In this document: piece after piece, positions 8,422 to 17,268 of the stretch | How the letters are laid out: the number at the start of each line of letters is the position of its first letter | How positions within the stretch are numbered: the first letter of the stretch is position 1 | Assembly: GCA_022843955.1 (NCBI GenBank) | Contig: JALHMQ010000009.1 | Span: 68,069 to 132,068 of the forward strand | DNA from: Burkholderiaceae bacterium | GTDB lineage: Bacteria > Pseudomonadota > Gammaproteobacteria > Burkholderiales > Burkholderiaceae_F | DNA length: 64,000 nt | Direction of reading: 5' to 3' | The notes under the pieces: generated by a model | What the model saw: the letters and a program-made list of their open reading frames with translations, nothing else | The model's database searches: none | Told to the model about the DNA's origin: nothing | Position numbers and translations under genes: made by a program

Positions 8422-9738
8422 CTAGCGCCAAGTCAAGCCCTGGTAGGCGACCAGCCCATCGTGCGCGCCGATATTGGCGAGATCGAGGATTGGCGTGTGG
8501 GGCTGCACCAGCGCGCGCAGCTCGCCGATTGTCTTCTTGTCGCTGGTGCCGATCACGACGAAGTCGGACTCCGCCACCACCGCCGCGAGGTCGGGCCGGA
8601 TCAGCGCGCCGATGTGCGGCAGATGCTGCTCGATGTAGCGGCGGTTGGCGCCCAGCAGGCTCGACAGGTGAACGTCGGGGTCGTGCACCAGCAGCGACAG
8701 GCCCTTGCCGAGCAGGTACTCGGCCAGCAGCACCAGCGGGCTCTCGCGCAGGTCGTCGGTGCCGGTCTTGAATGCCAGCCCGATCAGCCCCACGCGCCGC
8801 TTGCCACTCGCCATCACCTTGCGGATCGCCAGGTCGATGTGCTCGCGGTTGGACGCCAGGATGCCGGCGTGCATCGGCAGGTCGACGTCCTTCTGCTTGG
8901 CCAGGTACATGGTGGCGCGCAGGTCCTTCGGCAGGCAGGAGCCGCCGAACGCGAAGCCCGGCTTCAGGTAGGCCCGGCTGATGTTCAGCTGGGTGTCGCG
9001 GCACACCAGGTCCATTACCTCGAACGGATCAACGCCGAGCGCGTCGCACAGCCGCGCGGTCTCGTTGGCGAAGGTGATCTTCAGCGCGTGGAAGTTGTTG
9101 CAGCAGTATTTGACCATCTCGGCCGCCCGCACCGAGGTCTGGTGGAAGTCGCAGGGCAGATGGCCGAACAGCCGCCGCAGCACCGCCGGCGCGTGCTCGC
9201 CGTTGGCACCGACGATGGTGAAGGGTGGGTGGTCGTAATCGCGGATCGAGCTGCCCTCGCGAAGGAACTCGGGCTGGAAGCAGACGTGGAAGTCGCGCCC
9301 CTCCTTCTTGCCCGATGCCTCCTCGATGATCGGCCGCAGCACCTCCTCGACGGTGCCCGGCACCAGCGTCGAGCGGAACACGAACACGTGCGCGTGCTCG
9401 ACTGTCCGGATCGCCTGCCCCAGCTCGCGCGCCAGCCGCAGCACTGCGCCCTGGTCCTGGCTGCCGTTCGCGGCCGACGGCGTGCCGACGCAGATCAGCG
9501 ACACCTCGGTGCCGCGCAGCGCCTGCGCGACGTCGGTGGTGACGCTCACGCAGCCGCTCGCCACCACCTTGGCCATCAGTTCGACCATGCCCTCCTCCAC
9601 CACTGGCGTCTTGCCGTCGCGGATCAGCTGCAGCTTGGCCGGGTCGACGTCGACGCCGACCACGTTGTGTCCTTCGCGCGCCAGGCAGGCCAGTGAGACC
9701 GCGCCGACGTAACCGAGTCCGAAAATACTGATGTTCAT
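8422..9738 (-). CDS. algD: GDP-mannose 6-dehydrogenase (AlgD-like)
   Basis: A 438-residue UDP-glucose/GDP-mannose dehydrogenase. NAD-binding starts at MNISIFGLGYVGAVSLACLA; the active-site loop is GFAFGGSCLPKDLRA with the catalytic Cys; the C-terminal domain has GLAFKTGTDDLRESPLVLLA. The spacing and sequence resemble AlgD more than UDP-glucose dehydrogenases. It should oxidise GDP-mannose to GDP-mannuronate in two NAD-dependent steps, giving the exopolysaccharide an acidic sugar. GDP-mannose would come from ManC (41155-42594) and the phosphomutase (33823-35220). The start overlaps the preceding gene's stop as ATGA. Substrate choice is inferred from sequence memory, not measured. Confidence 0.88.
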   Translation of the reverse strand: MNISIFGLGYVGAVSLACLAREGHNVVGVDVDPAKLQLIRDGKTPVVEEGMVELMAKVVASGCVSVTTDVAQALRGTEVSLICVGTPSAANGSQDQGAVLRLARELGQAIRTVEHAHVFVFRSTLVPGTVEEVLRPIIEEASGKKEGRDFHVCFQPEFLREGSSIRDYDHPPFTIVGANGEHAPAVLRRLFGHLPCDFHQTSVRAAEMVKYCCNNFHALKITFANETARLCDALGVDPFEVMDLVCRDTQLNISRAYLKPGFAFGGSCLPKDLRATMYLAKQKDVDLPMHAGILASNREHIDLAIRKVMASGKRRVGLIGLAFKTGTDDLRESPLVLLAEYLLGKGLSLLVHDPDVHLSSLLGANRRYIEQHLPHIGALIRPDLAAVVAESDFVVIGTSDKKTIGELRALVQPHTPILDLANIGAHDGLVAYQGLTWR

Positions 9739-10961
9739 GATGCTGCCGTCTGTGAGGTGGATGTAATGGCGTTGGCGGGCGCTGCCAGGCAGCGCTCGAT
9801 GATGCGGTCGAGCCGCTGCATGGACTGCGGCCAGGCGTGATTGGACAGCACGCGCGCGCGCCCGGCCTGCACCAGGCGGTCGCGCTCGTGCGGTTGCTCC
9901 AGCAACCGCACGATGGCGTCACGCTGCTGCGGCGGCGTATCGGCCACCAGCAGGTGCTCGCCGGCAACGGCGTCGACGCCGCCGGCGGCGGCGCTGCTAG
10001 CCACCACCGGCACCCCCATCGCCATCGCCTCCAGCACCTTGTTCTGGGTGCCGCGCGCGATGGTGAGCGGGGCCACGGTCAGCGCCGCGCGCCGCACGTG
10101 CGGCCGCACGTCGGGCACCGAGCCGGTCACCGTCACGCCGCCGATCTCGCCCAGGCGGCGCACCGCCGGCGAGGGATCGGCGCCGACGATCGCCAGCTTC
10201 ACGCCCGGCCGCCGTGCCTTGATCAGCGGCAGCGTGTCGCGGCAGAACGCGAACATGCACTGCTGATTCGGGTAGTAGTCCATCCGCCCGACGAAGGCCA
10301 CCAGGTCGGGGTCATGCCCGCCGCCGTCGGGCGCGAAGTAGTCGCTGTCGACGCCGTTCGGAAACCAGTCGCTGGCGACGCCGGTGCGGTAGCCCTCCAG
10401 CGTCTCCCACTCGGCGCGCGTGGTGGCGGTGCACAGCTCGAACCGGCGCGCCAGCCGCTTCTCCTCGGCCAGCAGCCGCCATCCCTCCCACCAGTAGCCG
10501 GCGCTCAGCGGGAACGGCTTGTAATGCGCGTACTCCAGCCACTTGTGCGAATCCATGTCGCCGAAGTCGAGGATCTTCGGCACGTCGCGCACGCCACTCA
10601 CGTAGTGCGCCACCGACGAGCAGTGCACGAAGATCAGGTCGAAGCGCTGCTCGCGCAGCAGCCGCTTCACCGTGCGCGCCATCGCCGCGCTGTGGAAGTA
10701 CGCGGCCGAGGCCGTGACCGGCGTCGGCAGCGTGGCCACCATCTGCAGCGTCTGCCAGCGGTCGTCCACGGTATGCACGTGGAACTCCGCGCAGTGCGGC
10801 GCGATGCCGCGCGCCTCGTCGGCCTCCGCCGGCGAGCGCGCCAGCGAGCACACCACCACCTCGTGCGCGTTCGCCAGGTGCCGGATCATGTTGAACGGCC
10901 GGATCTTGCCGCCGCGCTTGGGCGGGTACGGGAAGCGGTGGCACAGGTACAGGATCCTCAT
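9735..10961 (-). CDS. Sugar transferase, PEP-CTERM/EpsH1-associated (TIGR03087 type)
   Basis: A 408-residue GT4-like enzyme starting MRILYLCHRFPYPPKRGGKI, the signature N-terminus of the stp1 group of XrtA loci. Further support is the central ILDFGDMDSHKWLEYAHYKP segment and the donor-site end GTQNKVLEAMAMGVPVVASS. It acts in the cytoplasm on a lipid-linked oligosaccharide; sugar specificity is unknown. The start at 10961 overlaps the upstream amidotransferase stop as ATGA, and its own stop overlaps the dehydrogenase start as ATGA. An open frame reaching 11030 is not the true start. Confidence 0.9.
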   Translation of the reverse strand: MRILYLCHRFPYPPKRGGKIRPFNMIRHLANAHEVVVCSLARSPAEADEARGIAPHCAEFHVHTVDDRWQTLQMVATLPTPVTASAAYFHSAAMARTVKRLLREQRFDLIFVHCSSVAHYVSGVRDVPKILDFGDMDSHKWLEYAHYKPFPLSAGYWWEGWRLLAEEKRLARRFELCTATTRAEWETLEGYRTGVASDWFPNGVDSDYFAPDGGGHDPDLVAFVGRMDYYPNQQCMFAFCRDTLPLIKARRPGVKLAIVGADPSPAVRRLGEIGGVTVTGSVPDVRPHVRRAALTVAPLTIARGTQNKVLEAMAMGVPVVASSAAAGGVDAVAGEHLLVADTPPQQRDAIVRLLEQPHERDRLVQAGRARVLSNHAWPQSMQRLDRIIERCLAAPANAITSTSQTAAS

Positions 10962-12883
10962 GCGACCGCCTCCATCAGCTCGCCGGCCACGTCCTCGGAC
11001 GAGCGTCGATCCAGGTACACACGGCACCACACCTCGAGGTTCAACAGCGCCAGCAGGCGGTCGGTGCCGTCGATCCGACTGGCGCGGTGCGCATCGATCA
11101 GCGCCGCGATCGGCGCATGCTCGAGCAGCCCGCGCCGCTCGACCGCGCGCCTGGACAGCGCGCCGTCCAGCAGGGCAGCCAGCTCACCCTTGAGCCAGGC
11201 GCCCATCGGCGCGCCGAAGCCGCGCTTGGGCCGGTACAGCACCTCGCGCGGCAGCACGTCGGCCAGCGATTTCTTCAGCAGCGACTTCATCTCGCCGCCG
11301 GCCACCTTGATATGCGCCGGGATGCGCGCGGCCAGCTCTACCAGCTCATGGTCCAGCATCGGCACCCGGCACTCGAGCGAGGTGGCCATCGTCATCTTGT
11401 CGGTCAGCAGCAGCAGGTCGTCTGGCAGCTGGGTCAGCGCGTCGACCGCGAACATGCGCGCCAGCGTGTCCTCGCCGCCGACCGCGTCGAACGCGGCGCC
11501 GAGCGCGTCGTGCCGCACATGCGCCCGCGAGCGCTGCAGCGCGCGCGCTTCGGCCGGCGTGAAGCTGCCGACGTACGAGCGGTAGCGCTCGGTGAACGGC
11601 AGCTGCGCCGACTGCATCAGGCCGCGCGCCAGCCGCGCGTAGTTGAGCCACTTGGAGTGGCGGTCGGCCGGCAGCCAGCCGGCGGCGCGCGCAGCCGCCG
11701 CCTTGGCGATGTCGGGCATCCAGTCGACCCAGCGCAGCCAGCGTTCGCCCATGTAGCGACGGTAGCCGCCGAACAGCTCGTCGCCTCCGACCCCCGACAG
11801 GATCACCTTGACGTCGCGCCGCGCGAACTCCGATACCAGGTAGGTAGTGACGAAGGCACTGTCGGCGATCGGCTCGTCCATGTGCCACAGCAGCTTGGGC
11901 AGCAGGCTCACCACGTCGGGCCGCACCAGGATCTCGTGATGATCGGTGCCGAGCCGCTGCGCCATCGCGCGCGCATGGTCCAGCTCGTTGAAGAAGCGCT
12001 CGGCGGGGCCGCCGTCGAAGCCGATCGAATAGGTGCGCACCGGCTGCTCGCTGGAGCGCGCCATCATCGCCAGCACGGCGCTGGAGTCGATGCCGCCCGA
12101 CAGGAATGCGCCGATCGGCACGTCGCTCACCATCTGCGCGCGCACCGAGCGCTCCAGCTGCGCGCGCACCTGCGCCGCCCAGTCGGCCGCGCTCGGCCCG
12201 GGGTCGACCGTGGTCGGCGGGGTCCAGGTGCTGCGCACGCCGACGCCCTCGGCGCTGACCTTCAGCAGCCCGCCGATCGGCAGCTTGCCGATCCCCTTGA
12301 ACATCGACAGCGGCGCCGGCACGTAGCCCAGCTCGAGGTAGGCGCCGAGCGCCGCGGGGTCGACGCTGCGCTCGACCCCGGGGAGTTCCAGCAGCGCCTT
12401 GGCCTCGGAGGCGAACGCCACCCGGCGGCCGTCGTCGAGCCAGTAGACCGGCTTGATGCCGAGCCGATCGCGCCCGACCCGCAGCGTGCGGCTGTGCGCG
12501 TCCCAAAGCGCAAAACCGTACATGCCGTTGAGCCGCTCCAGCACCGCCTCGCCCCAGGCGGCGAAGCCGTGCAGGAGCACTTCGCTGTCTGACTGGGTCC
12601 TGAACACGTGGCCGGCGGCCTGCAACTCGGCCCGCAGCTCGCGGTAGTTGTAAATCTCGCCATTGCAGACGAGTGTGTAGCGGCCGTCTGCGGTAGACAG
12701 CGGCTGGTGGCCGCCGGCCAGGTCGATGATCGACAGCCGCCGCATGCCGATCGCGCAAGGCCCATCAGCAAAGGCGCCGGCGTCATCCGGGCCACGGTGC
12801 GCGGTGACGTCGCCCATCTTGCCGAGCAGCGCGATGTCGGCGGTGGCGCCATCGCGCCGGAAGAAGCCATGGATGCCGCACAT
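10958..12883 (-). CDS. asnB: Asparagine synthase-type amidotransferase
   Basis: A 641-residue two-domain enzyme. The glutaminase domain is complete: start MCGIHGFF (Cys nucleophile), TAHRGPDDAG, and VCNGEIYNYRELRAEL. The synthase domain has GAFLSGGIDSSAVLAMM and SGVGGDELFGGYRRY. It should transfer glutamine-derived ammonia to an adenylated carboxylate; in exopolysaccharide loci the acceptor is thought to be a uronic acid, which would fit the GDP-mannuronate-forming enzyme two genes downstream. Start 12883 is fixed by the required N-terminal Cys. It lies 13 bp after the GT4 stop and overlaps the next gene by 4 bp. Acceptor identity is inference. Confidence 0.92.
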   Translation of the reverse strand: MCGIHGFFRRDGATADIALLGKMGDVTAHRGPDDAGAFADGPCAIGMRRLSIIDLAGGHQPLSTADGRYTLVCNGEIYNYRELRAELQAAGHVFRTQSDSEVLLHGFAAWGEAVLERLNGMYGFALWDAHSRTLRVGRDRLGIKPVYWLDDGRRVAFASEAKALLELPGVERSVDPAALGAYLELGYVPAPLSMFKGIGKLPIGGLLKVSAEGVGVRSTWTPPTTVDPGPSAADWAAQVRAQLERSVRAQMVSDVPIGAFLSGGIDSSAVLAMMARSSEQPVRTYSIGFDGGPAERFFNELDHARAMAQRLGTDHHEILVRPDVVSLLPKLLWHMDEPIADSAFVTTYLVSEFARRDVKVILSGVGGDELFGGYRRYMGERWLRWVDWMPDIAKAAAARAAGWLPADRHSKWLNYARLARGLMQSAQLPFTERYRSYVGSFTPAEARALQRSRAHVRHDALGAAFDAVGGEDTLARMFAVDALTQLPDDLLLLTDKMTMATSLECRVPMLDHELVELAARIPAHIKVAGGEMKSLLKKSLADVLPREVLYRPKRGFGAPMGAWLKGELAALLDGALSRRAVERRGLLEHAPIAALIDAHRASRIDGTDRLLALLNLEVWCRVYLDRRSSEDVAGELMEAVA

Positions 12884-12896
12884 CGCCCGGTCTCCG

Positions 12897-14144
12897 TCAG
12901 CGCAGCACGGCGGCGGCGGCCGCCGCCTGCGGCTGGCGCTGCAGCGCGCCGTCGAGCACCTCGAGCAGCGGCGGAATGCGCCGCTCCCAGGCGTTGGCGC
13001 GGGCGTACTCGACGATCTGCTCGCGGTCCCAGTCGCGCGCCAGCGCATCGCCCAGCGCCGCGGTCAGCGCCGCGCCATCGCCCAACGGCACTAGCGTGCC
13101 GAGTGCCGGCGACGACACCACCTGCGCATTGCCGCCAACCTCGGTACTGACCACCGGCAGCCCGCAGGCCATCGCCTCCAGGAACACGTTGGCCCAGCCT
13201 TCATAGCTGGTGGCGAGCACGAACACGTCGGCTGCCGACAGCGGCAGCTTCAGCTGCTCGGGCGCCATCGGCCCGAGGAAGCGGACCCGGTCGCCCAACC
13301 CCAGCACGGCCGCCTGCGCGCGCAGTCGCGTCGCCATGTCACCCTCGGGACCCGAGCCACCCACCACCAGGAAGTACAGCGTCGGGAACTTCGCCAGCAG
13401 CGGCGGCAGGCAGTCGATCACGCGATCGAAGCCCTTGCGTTCCACCAGCGTGCCGACCGACACCAGCACCCGGGCATCGGCCGGCAGCCCCAGTTGCGCG
13501 CGCGCCGCGGCGCGCGGCTGCCGCTCGAACTTGTCGAGGTCGATGCCATTGCCGATCACCGTGATGCGGGCCGGTTCGGCGCCGAACGACAGCGCGACCG
13601 TGCGCAGCGCTTCGGATACGGTGACCAGCCGGTCGGCCGCGCGGACCGCGCGCTGCAGCGGCCCGCATACCTCGGTGCGCGCCTGCCGTTCCTCCTTGCC
13701 GCGCAGCGTAAGCACCATCGGCAGCCCCAACCAGCGCGCCAGCAGCCGGCCGGCGGCGCCGTCGGGGTAGCCGAAGTGCACGTCGAGCAGGTTGAGCCGG
13801 TGGACGCGAACCAGCCGCCGCACGGTGAGGAAGCTCGAGGCCGCCATCAGGAAGCCGTCGCTGCGTTTAAGCACGCCGGGAACGCACAGGAAGCGCGGCC
13901 GGTGCACCTCAATGCCGCCCATGACTTCGCGGCGTGCCGCCATCGGCCGGAAATGTGGGCGGAACCGGCGCACCAGCGCCTGCCCGGGGAACCACGGCTG
14001 CGGCGCCACCACCACCACCGGCCGGCGGCGCGCCACGCGGAACATGCGCTCGCGGATGAACAACCCGGCGTTGGGCTGCGCCGCGCTCGGAAACAGGCTC
14101 GACAGCACCAGTAGCCGGGCGCCGTGGTCGCGCTCCGCGCTCAT
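12897..14144 (-). CDS. GT4 family glycosyltransferase
   Basis: A 415-residue GT-B enzyme. The N-terminal region LLVLSSLFPSAAQPNAGLFI is typical of exopolysaccharide GT4 proteins; the donor domain shows VSVGTLVERKGFDRVIDCLP and the nucleotide-sugar contact region YEGWANVFLEAMACGLPVV. The start ATG at 14144 overlaps the upstream amidotransferase stop as ATGA, so the frame extending to 14222 is ignored. It sits between two asparagine-synthase-type amidotransferases in the XrtA run. It probably adds one sugar of the repeat unit at the inner membrane; specificity is unknown. Confidence 0.9.
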   Translation of the reverse strand: MSAERDHGARLLVLSSLFPSAAQPNAGLFIRERMFRVARRRPVVVVAPQPWFPGQALVRRFRPHFRPMAARREVMGGIEVHRPRFLCVPGVLKRSDGFLMAASSFLTVRRLVRVHRLNLLDVHFGYPDGAAGRLLARWLGLPMVLTLRGKEERQARTEVCGPLQRAVRAADRLVTVSEALRTVALSFGAEPARITVIGNGIDLDKFERQPRAAARAQLGLPADARVLVSVGTLVERKGFDRVIDCLPPLLAKFPTLYFLVVGGSGPEGDMATRLRAQAAVLGLGDRVRFLGPMAPEQLKLPLSAADVFVLATSYEGWANVFLEAMACGLPVVSTEVGGNAQVVSSPALGTLVPLGDGAALTAALGDALARDWDREQIVEYARANAWERRIPPLLEVLDGALQRQPQAAAAAAVLR

Positions 14145-16075
14145 GCCGACAACCTCGCGTCGCGAGGCAGCGCGCCCGGCTGCTGCTGCCGCAGGAAGGC
14201 ATCGAACATCAGCAGCGACCACAGCGGCGCGCTGTGGTCACGCAGGCCGCTCTGGTGCTGGTCGATCAGCTGGCGCAGTACGCCGGGGTCGAACAGGCCC
14301 GTGTCGAGCAGGCGCTCGCCCATCACCGCGTCGCGCACGCGCTGCCGCAATGGGCCGCGGAACCAGTGCACCAGCGGCACCGCGAAGCCCATCTTGGGCC
14401 GGTACAACAGCTCGTGCGGCAGTTGCGGCTCGAGCGCCTTCTTGAAGATCCACTTGCCCTGCCCGCCCCGCAGCTTCAGCGACGACGGCAGCGTGGCCAG
14501 CCACTCGACCAGCGGGTGGTCCATCAGCGGCTCTCGCACTTCCAGTGCGTGCGCCATGCTGGCGCGGTCGACCTTGGTGTTGATGTCGCCCACCAGGTAG
14601 GTTTTTAGGTCGATGTACTGAACGCGCGACAGCGGATCGTCAGTACCGGCCTGCGCGGCGTGCCGGCGGAACACTTCGAGCGCGCTGTAGCCGCCCAGCC
14701 GGGCTTTGAAGCCGTTCGAGTACAGGCGGCTGCGCAGGTCGTCCTTGAGCACCGCCATTGAATGGAAGTAGGCCTCCACCGAGTTGCGCGCCAGCGCCTG
14801 GAAGGTGGTCTTGCCGCGGAACATGCGCGGCGCCCAGTCGGCCTTCGGGTAGACGCGGCCGAGCAGCCCGAACACCGGCCGGCGCAGCGCCAGCGGCAGC
14901 GGGCGGCGCAACGACTCCTCCATCATGTGCAGCCTGTAGCGGCGGTAGCCGGCCAGGCTCTCGTCGCCGCCGTCGCCCGACAGCGCCACCGTCACGTGGC
15001 GCCGCGCCAGCTGGCACACGCGGTAGGTGGGGATCGCCGAACTGTCGGCGTACGGCTCGTCGTAGGTGCGCGCCAGCGTGTCGATCAGATCGAAGTCGTC
15101 GCTTTGCACCTGGTCGATGAAATGGCGCGTTCCGAAGCGCTCGGCCACCTGCTGCGCGTAGCGGGACTCATCGAACGCCGGGTCGGCGAACGAGATCGAG
15201 CAGGTGTTGACCGGCTCGGCCGACAGCCCGGCCATGGCGGCCACCACCGCGCTCGAATCGACGCCGCCCGACAGGAACGCGCCGAGCGGCACCTCGGAGA
15301 TCATGCGCAGCTCGACACTCTCGCGGATGCGCGCCAGCAGCTCGGCCTGCGCATCGGCCGCCGACAGCGTGGCGTCGCCGGTGAAGCGCACGTCCCAGAA
15401 CTCGCGCGGCGCCGGCAGCCCGCGCGCGGCCTCACCGCGGCGCACGACCAGCGTGCAACCGGGCGGCAGCTTCAGCGCGCTGGAGAAAATGGTGCGCGGC
15501 TCGGGCACGTAGCCGAGCGCGAAGTAGTCCTCCACCGCCTGCGGATCGACCTGCTGCGACAGCCCGCCATGCGCGGTGAGGGTCTTCAGCTCGGAGCCGA
15601 AGATCAGGTGGCCGTCGGGCAGCAGCGCGTAGTACATCGGCTTGACCCCCAGCCGGTCGCGCGCCATGAAAACGGTCTGCCGGTTCTCGTCCCACAACGC
15701 GAACGCGAACATGCCGCGGAAACGCTCGACGCATTGCTCGCCCCAGGCCTCCCAGCCGTGGACGATCACCTCGGTGTCGCTGCGGGTGTGGAACACGTGC
15801 CCGAGCGCCTCGAGCTCCGGGATCAGCGAACGGTAGTTATAGATCTCGCCGTTGAACACCACCACCACGCGGCCGTCCTCGTTGTACAGCGGCTGCTGGC
15901 CGGTGGCGAGGTCGATGATCGACAGCCGCCGGTGCCCCAGCCCGACGCCCGGCGACAGGTGCAGCCCGCCTTCGTCGGGGCCGCGATGGTGCTGCGACTC
16001 GTTCATGCGGGACAGGGTGGCGCGCTCGATGGGGCGCTGCCCGCGCAGGTCGATGATCCCGGTGATGCCGCACAT
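14141..16075 (-). CDS. XrtA-associated amidotransferase (TIGR03108 type)
   Basis: A 644-residue asparagine synthase family protein starting MCGITGIIDLRG with an intact Cys nucleophile, QHHRGPDEGG and VFNGEIYNYRSLIPEL. The synthase domain has GAFLSGGVDSSAVVAAM, LSGDGGDESLAGYRRYRL and PLMDHPLVEWLA. Sequence and neighbourhood match the exosortase A system amidotransferase group. It is distinct from the second amidotransferase at 10958-12883, so the locus carries two glutamine-dependent enzymes. Likely role: amidation of an acidic sugar or attached carboxylate in the exopolysaccharide. It lies 14 bp downstream of the stp2-type sugar transferase and overlaps the following GT4 by 4 bp. Confidence 0.92.
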   Translation of the reverse strand: MCGITGIIDLRGQRPIERATLSRMNESQHHRGPDEGGLHLSPGVGLGHRRLSIIDLATGQQPLYNEDGRVVVVFNGEIYNYRSLIPELEALGHVFHTRSDTEVIVHGWEAWGEQCVERFRGMFAFALWDENRQTVFMARDRLGVKPMYYALLPDGHLIFGSELKTLTAHGGLSQQVDPQAVEDYFALGYVPEPRTIFSSALKLPPGCTLVVRRGEAARGLPAPREFWDVRFTGDATLSAADAQAELLARIRESVELRMISEVPLGAFLSGGVDSSAVVAAMAGLSAEPVNTCSISFADPAFDESRYAQQVAERFGTRHFIDQVQSDDFDLIDTLARTYDEPYADSSAIPTYRVCQLARRHVTVALSGDGGDESLAGYRRYRLHMMEESLRRPLPLALRRPVFGLLGRVYPKADWAPRMFRGKTTFQALARNSVEAYFHSMAVLKDDLRSRLYSNGFKARLGGYSALEVFRRHAAQAGTDDPLSRVQYIDLKTYLVGDINTKVDRASMAHALEVREPLMDHPLVEWLATLPSSLKLRGGQGKWIFKKALEPQLPHELLYRPKMGFAVPLVHWFRGPLRQRVRDAVMGERLLDTGLFDPGVLRQLIDQHQSGLRDHSAPLWSLLMFDAFLRQQQPGALPRDARLSA

Positions 16076-16089
16076 GTGAACCGCTCCGA

Positions 16090-17268
16090 TCAGGCCTGGC
16101 GCAGGCGCTGGTCCGCGAGGCCGCGCAACTGCAACTGTTCAACGTAAAGCGCGTCGTAGGCGCGCACCATGGCTTTGAGGCTGAAGCGGCGCTCCACCCG
16201 CGTGCGCGCCGCCGCGCCCTGCCGGCGCGCCAACGCCGGGTCGGCCGCATAGCCGAGCAGCAGGTCGGCCAGCGACTCCACCGCGCGTGGCATGAACAGC
16301 CGGCCGGTCACATGATCGTCCACCAGCTCGGCGTTGCCGCCGACCCGGGTGGCCACCACCGGCAGCCCGGTCGCCATCGCTTCCAGCACCGTGTTCGAGA
16401 TGCCTTCGGACAGCGAGGGCAGGCAGAACAGGTCGAAGCAGCGCATCAGCGCCGGGATGTCGCTGCGCTCGCCGGCCAGCCAGACGCGCCCGCCCAGGCC
16501 CAACTCGGCCACCGCCGCCTCGATCTCGGCGCGCGCCGGGCCGTCGCCCACCACAAGCAGCCGCAGCCGGCGGGCCGTGTCGCCATCACCCTGCGCTGCC
16601 CGCGCGAACGCGCGCACCAGCGTCAGCTGGTCCTTCACGGCCTGCAGCCGGCCCACGCAGCCGACCACCCAGCCGTCGCCAAAGCCGGGCGGCATGCCGG
16701 CCGGCGCCGGCCGCGCGGTGCCCGCCGGCTGGAACCGCACCACATCGACGCCATTGCAGATGGTGCTGATCTTCGCCGCCGGCACGCCGACCGCGTCGCG
16801 CAGGTAGCCCTCTATCTGCCCCGACAGCGCCACGTAGCGATGGACGAACGGTCGGTACAGCCGGCGCAGCAGCCGGTTGCGGCGGTTGCTGCCCTCGACG
16901 TCGTTGACGTCCCAGCCATGCTCACCGTGCACGCGCACCGGCACTCCGGCCAGCCAGGCCGGCACCGCGGCTTCCAGCGGGCCGAGGTTGCGGGTGTGGA
17001 CGATCGACGGCGCCAGTTGCCGGAACAGACGCGCCACGCGCGGGTAGTGCGGCAGCAGATGGCCGGGCGGCTTGTCGAGCGACAGGTAGCTCACGTCGCG
17101 CCGCTGCACGCGCTGCCGCATTTCATCGGCCACCGCATCGAGCGCGACCACCGCATGGCGCCAGCGGTTGGCGTCCATCCGGTTGATCAGATTGACGACG
17201 CCATTTTCCAGCCCGCCGACGCCGAAGCGAAACAGCACGTGCGCGATGAGCGGCCGCGGATCGTTCAT
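16090..17268 (-). CDS. Sugar transferase, PEP-CTERM/EpsH1-associated (TIGR03088 type)
   Basis: A 392-residue GT4 enzyme starting PLIAHVLFRFGVGGLENGVV, the hallmark N-terminus of the stp2 group encoded next to exosortase A. Other supporting segments are RVHGEHGWDVNDVEGSNRRN, the donor-site stretch VGCVGRLQAVKDQLTLVRAF and SEGISNTVLEAMATGLPVVA. It acts at the cytoplasmic membrane face; donor and acceptor are unknown. The start ATG at 17268 overlaps the exosortase stop as ATGA, implying coupled translation with xrtA. Confidence 0.92.
   Translation of the reverse strand: MNDPRPLIAHVLFRFGVGGLENGVVNLINRMDANRWRHAVVALDAVADEMRQRVQRRDVSYLSLDKPPGHLLPHYPRVARLFRQLAPSIVHTRNLGPLEAAVPAWLAGVPVRVHGEHGWDVNDVEGSNRRNRLLRRLYRPFVHRYVALSGQIEGYLRDAVGVPAAKISTICNGVDVVRFQPAGTARPAPAGMPPGFGDGWVVGCVGRLQAVKDQLTLVRAFARAAQGDGDTARRLRLLVVGDGPARAEIEAAVAELGLGGRVWLAGERSDIPALMRCFDLFCLPSLSEGISNTVLEAMATGLPVVATRVGGNAELVDDHVTGRLFMPRAVESLADLLLGYAADPALARRQGAAARTRVERRFSLKAMVRAYDALYVEQLQLRGLADQRLRQA

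Noticed and set aside
9837..11585. Plus-strand open frame antisense to the sugar transferase and amidotransferase
   Set aside because: No domain, no Shine-Dalgarno, low-complexity composition; the minus-strand genes are certain.
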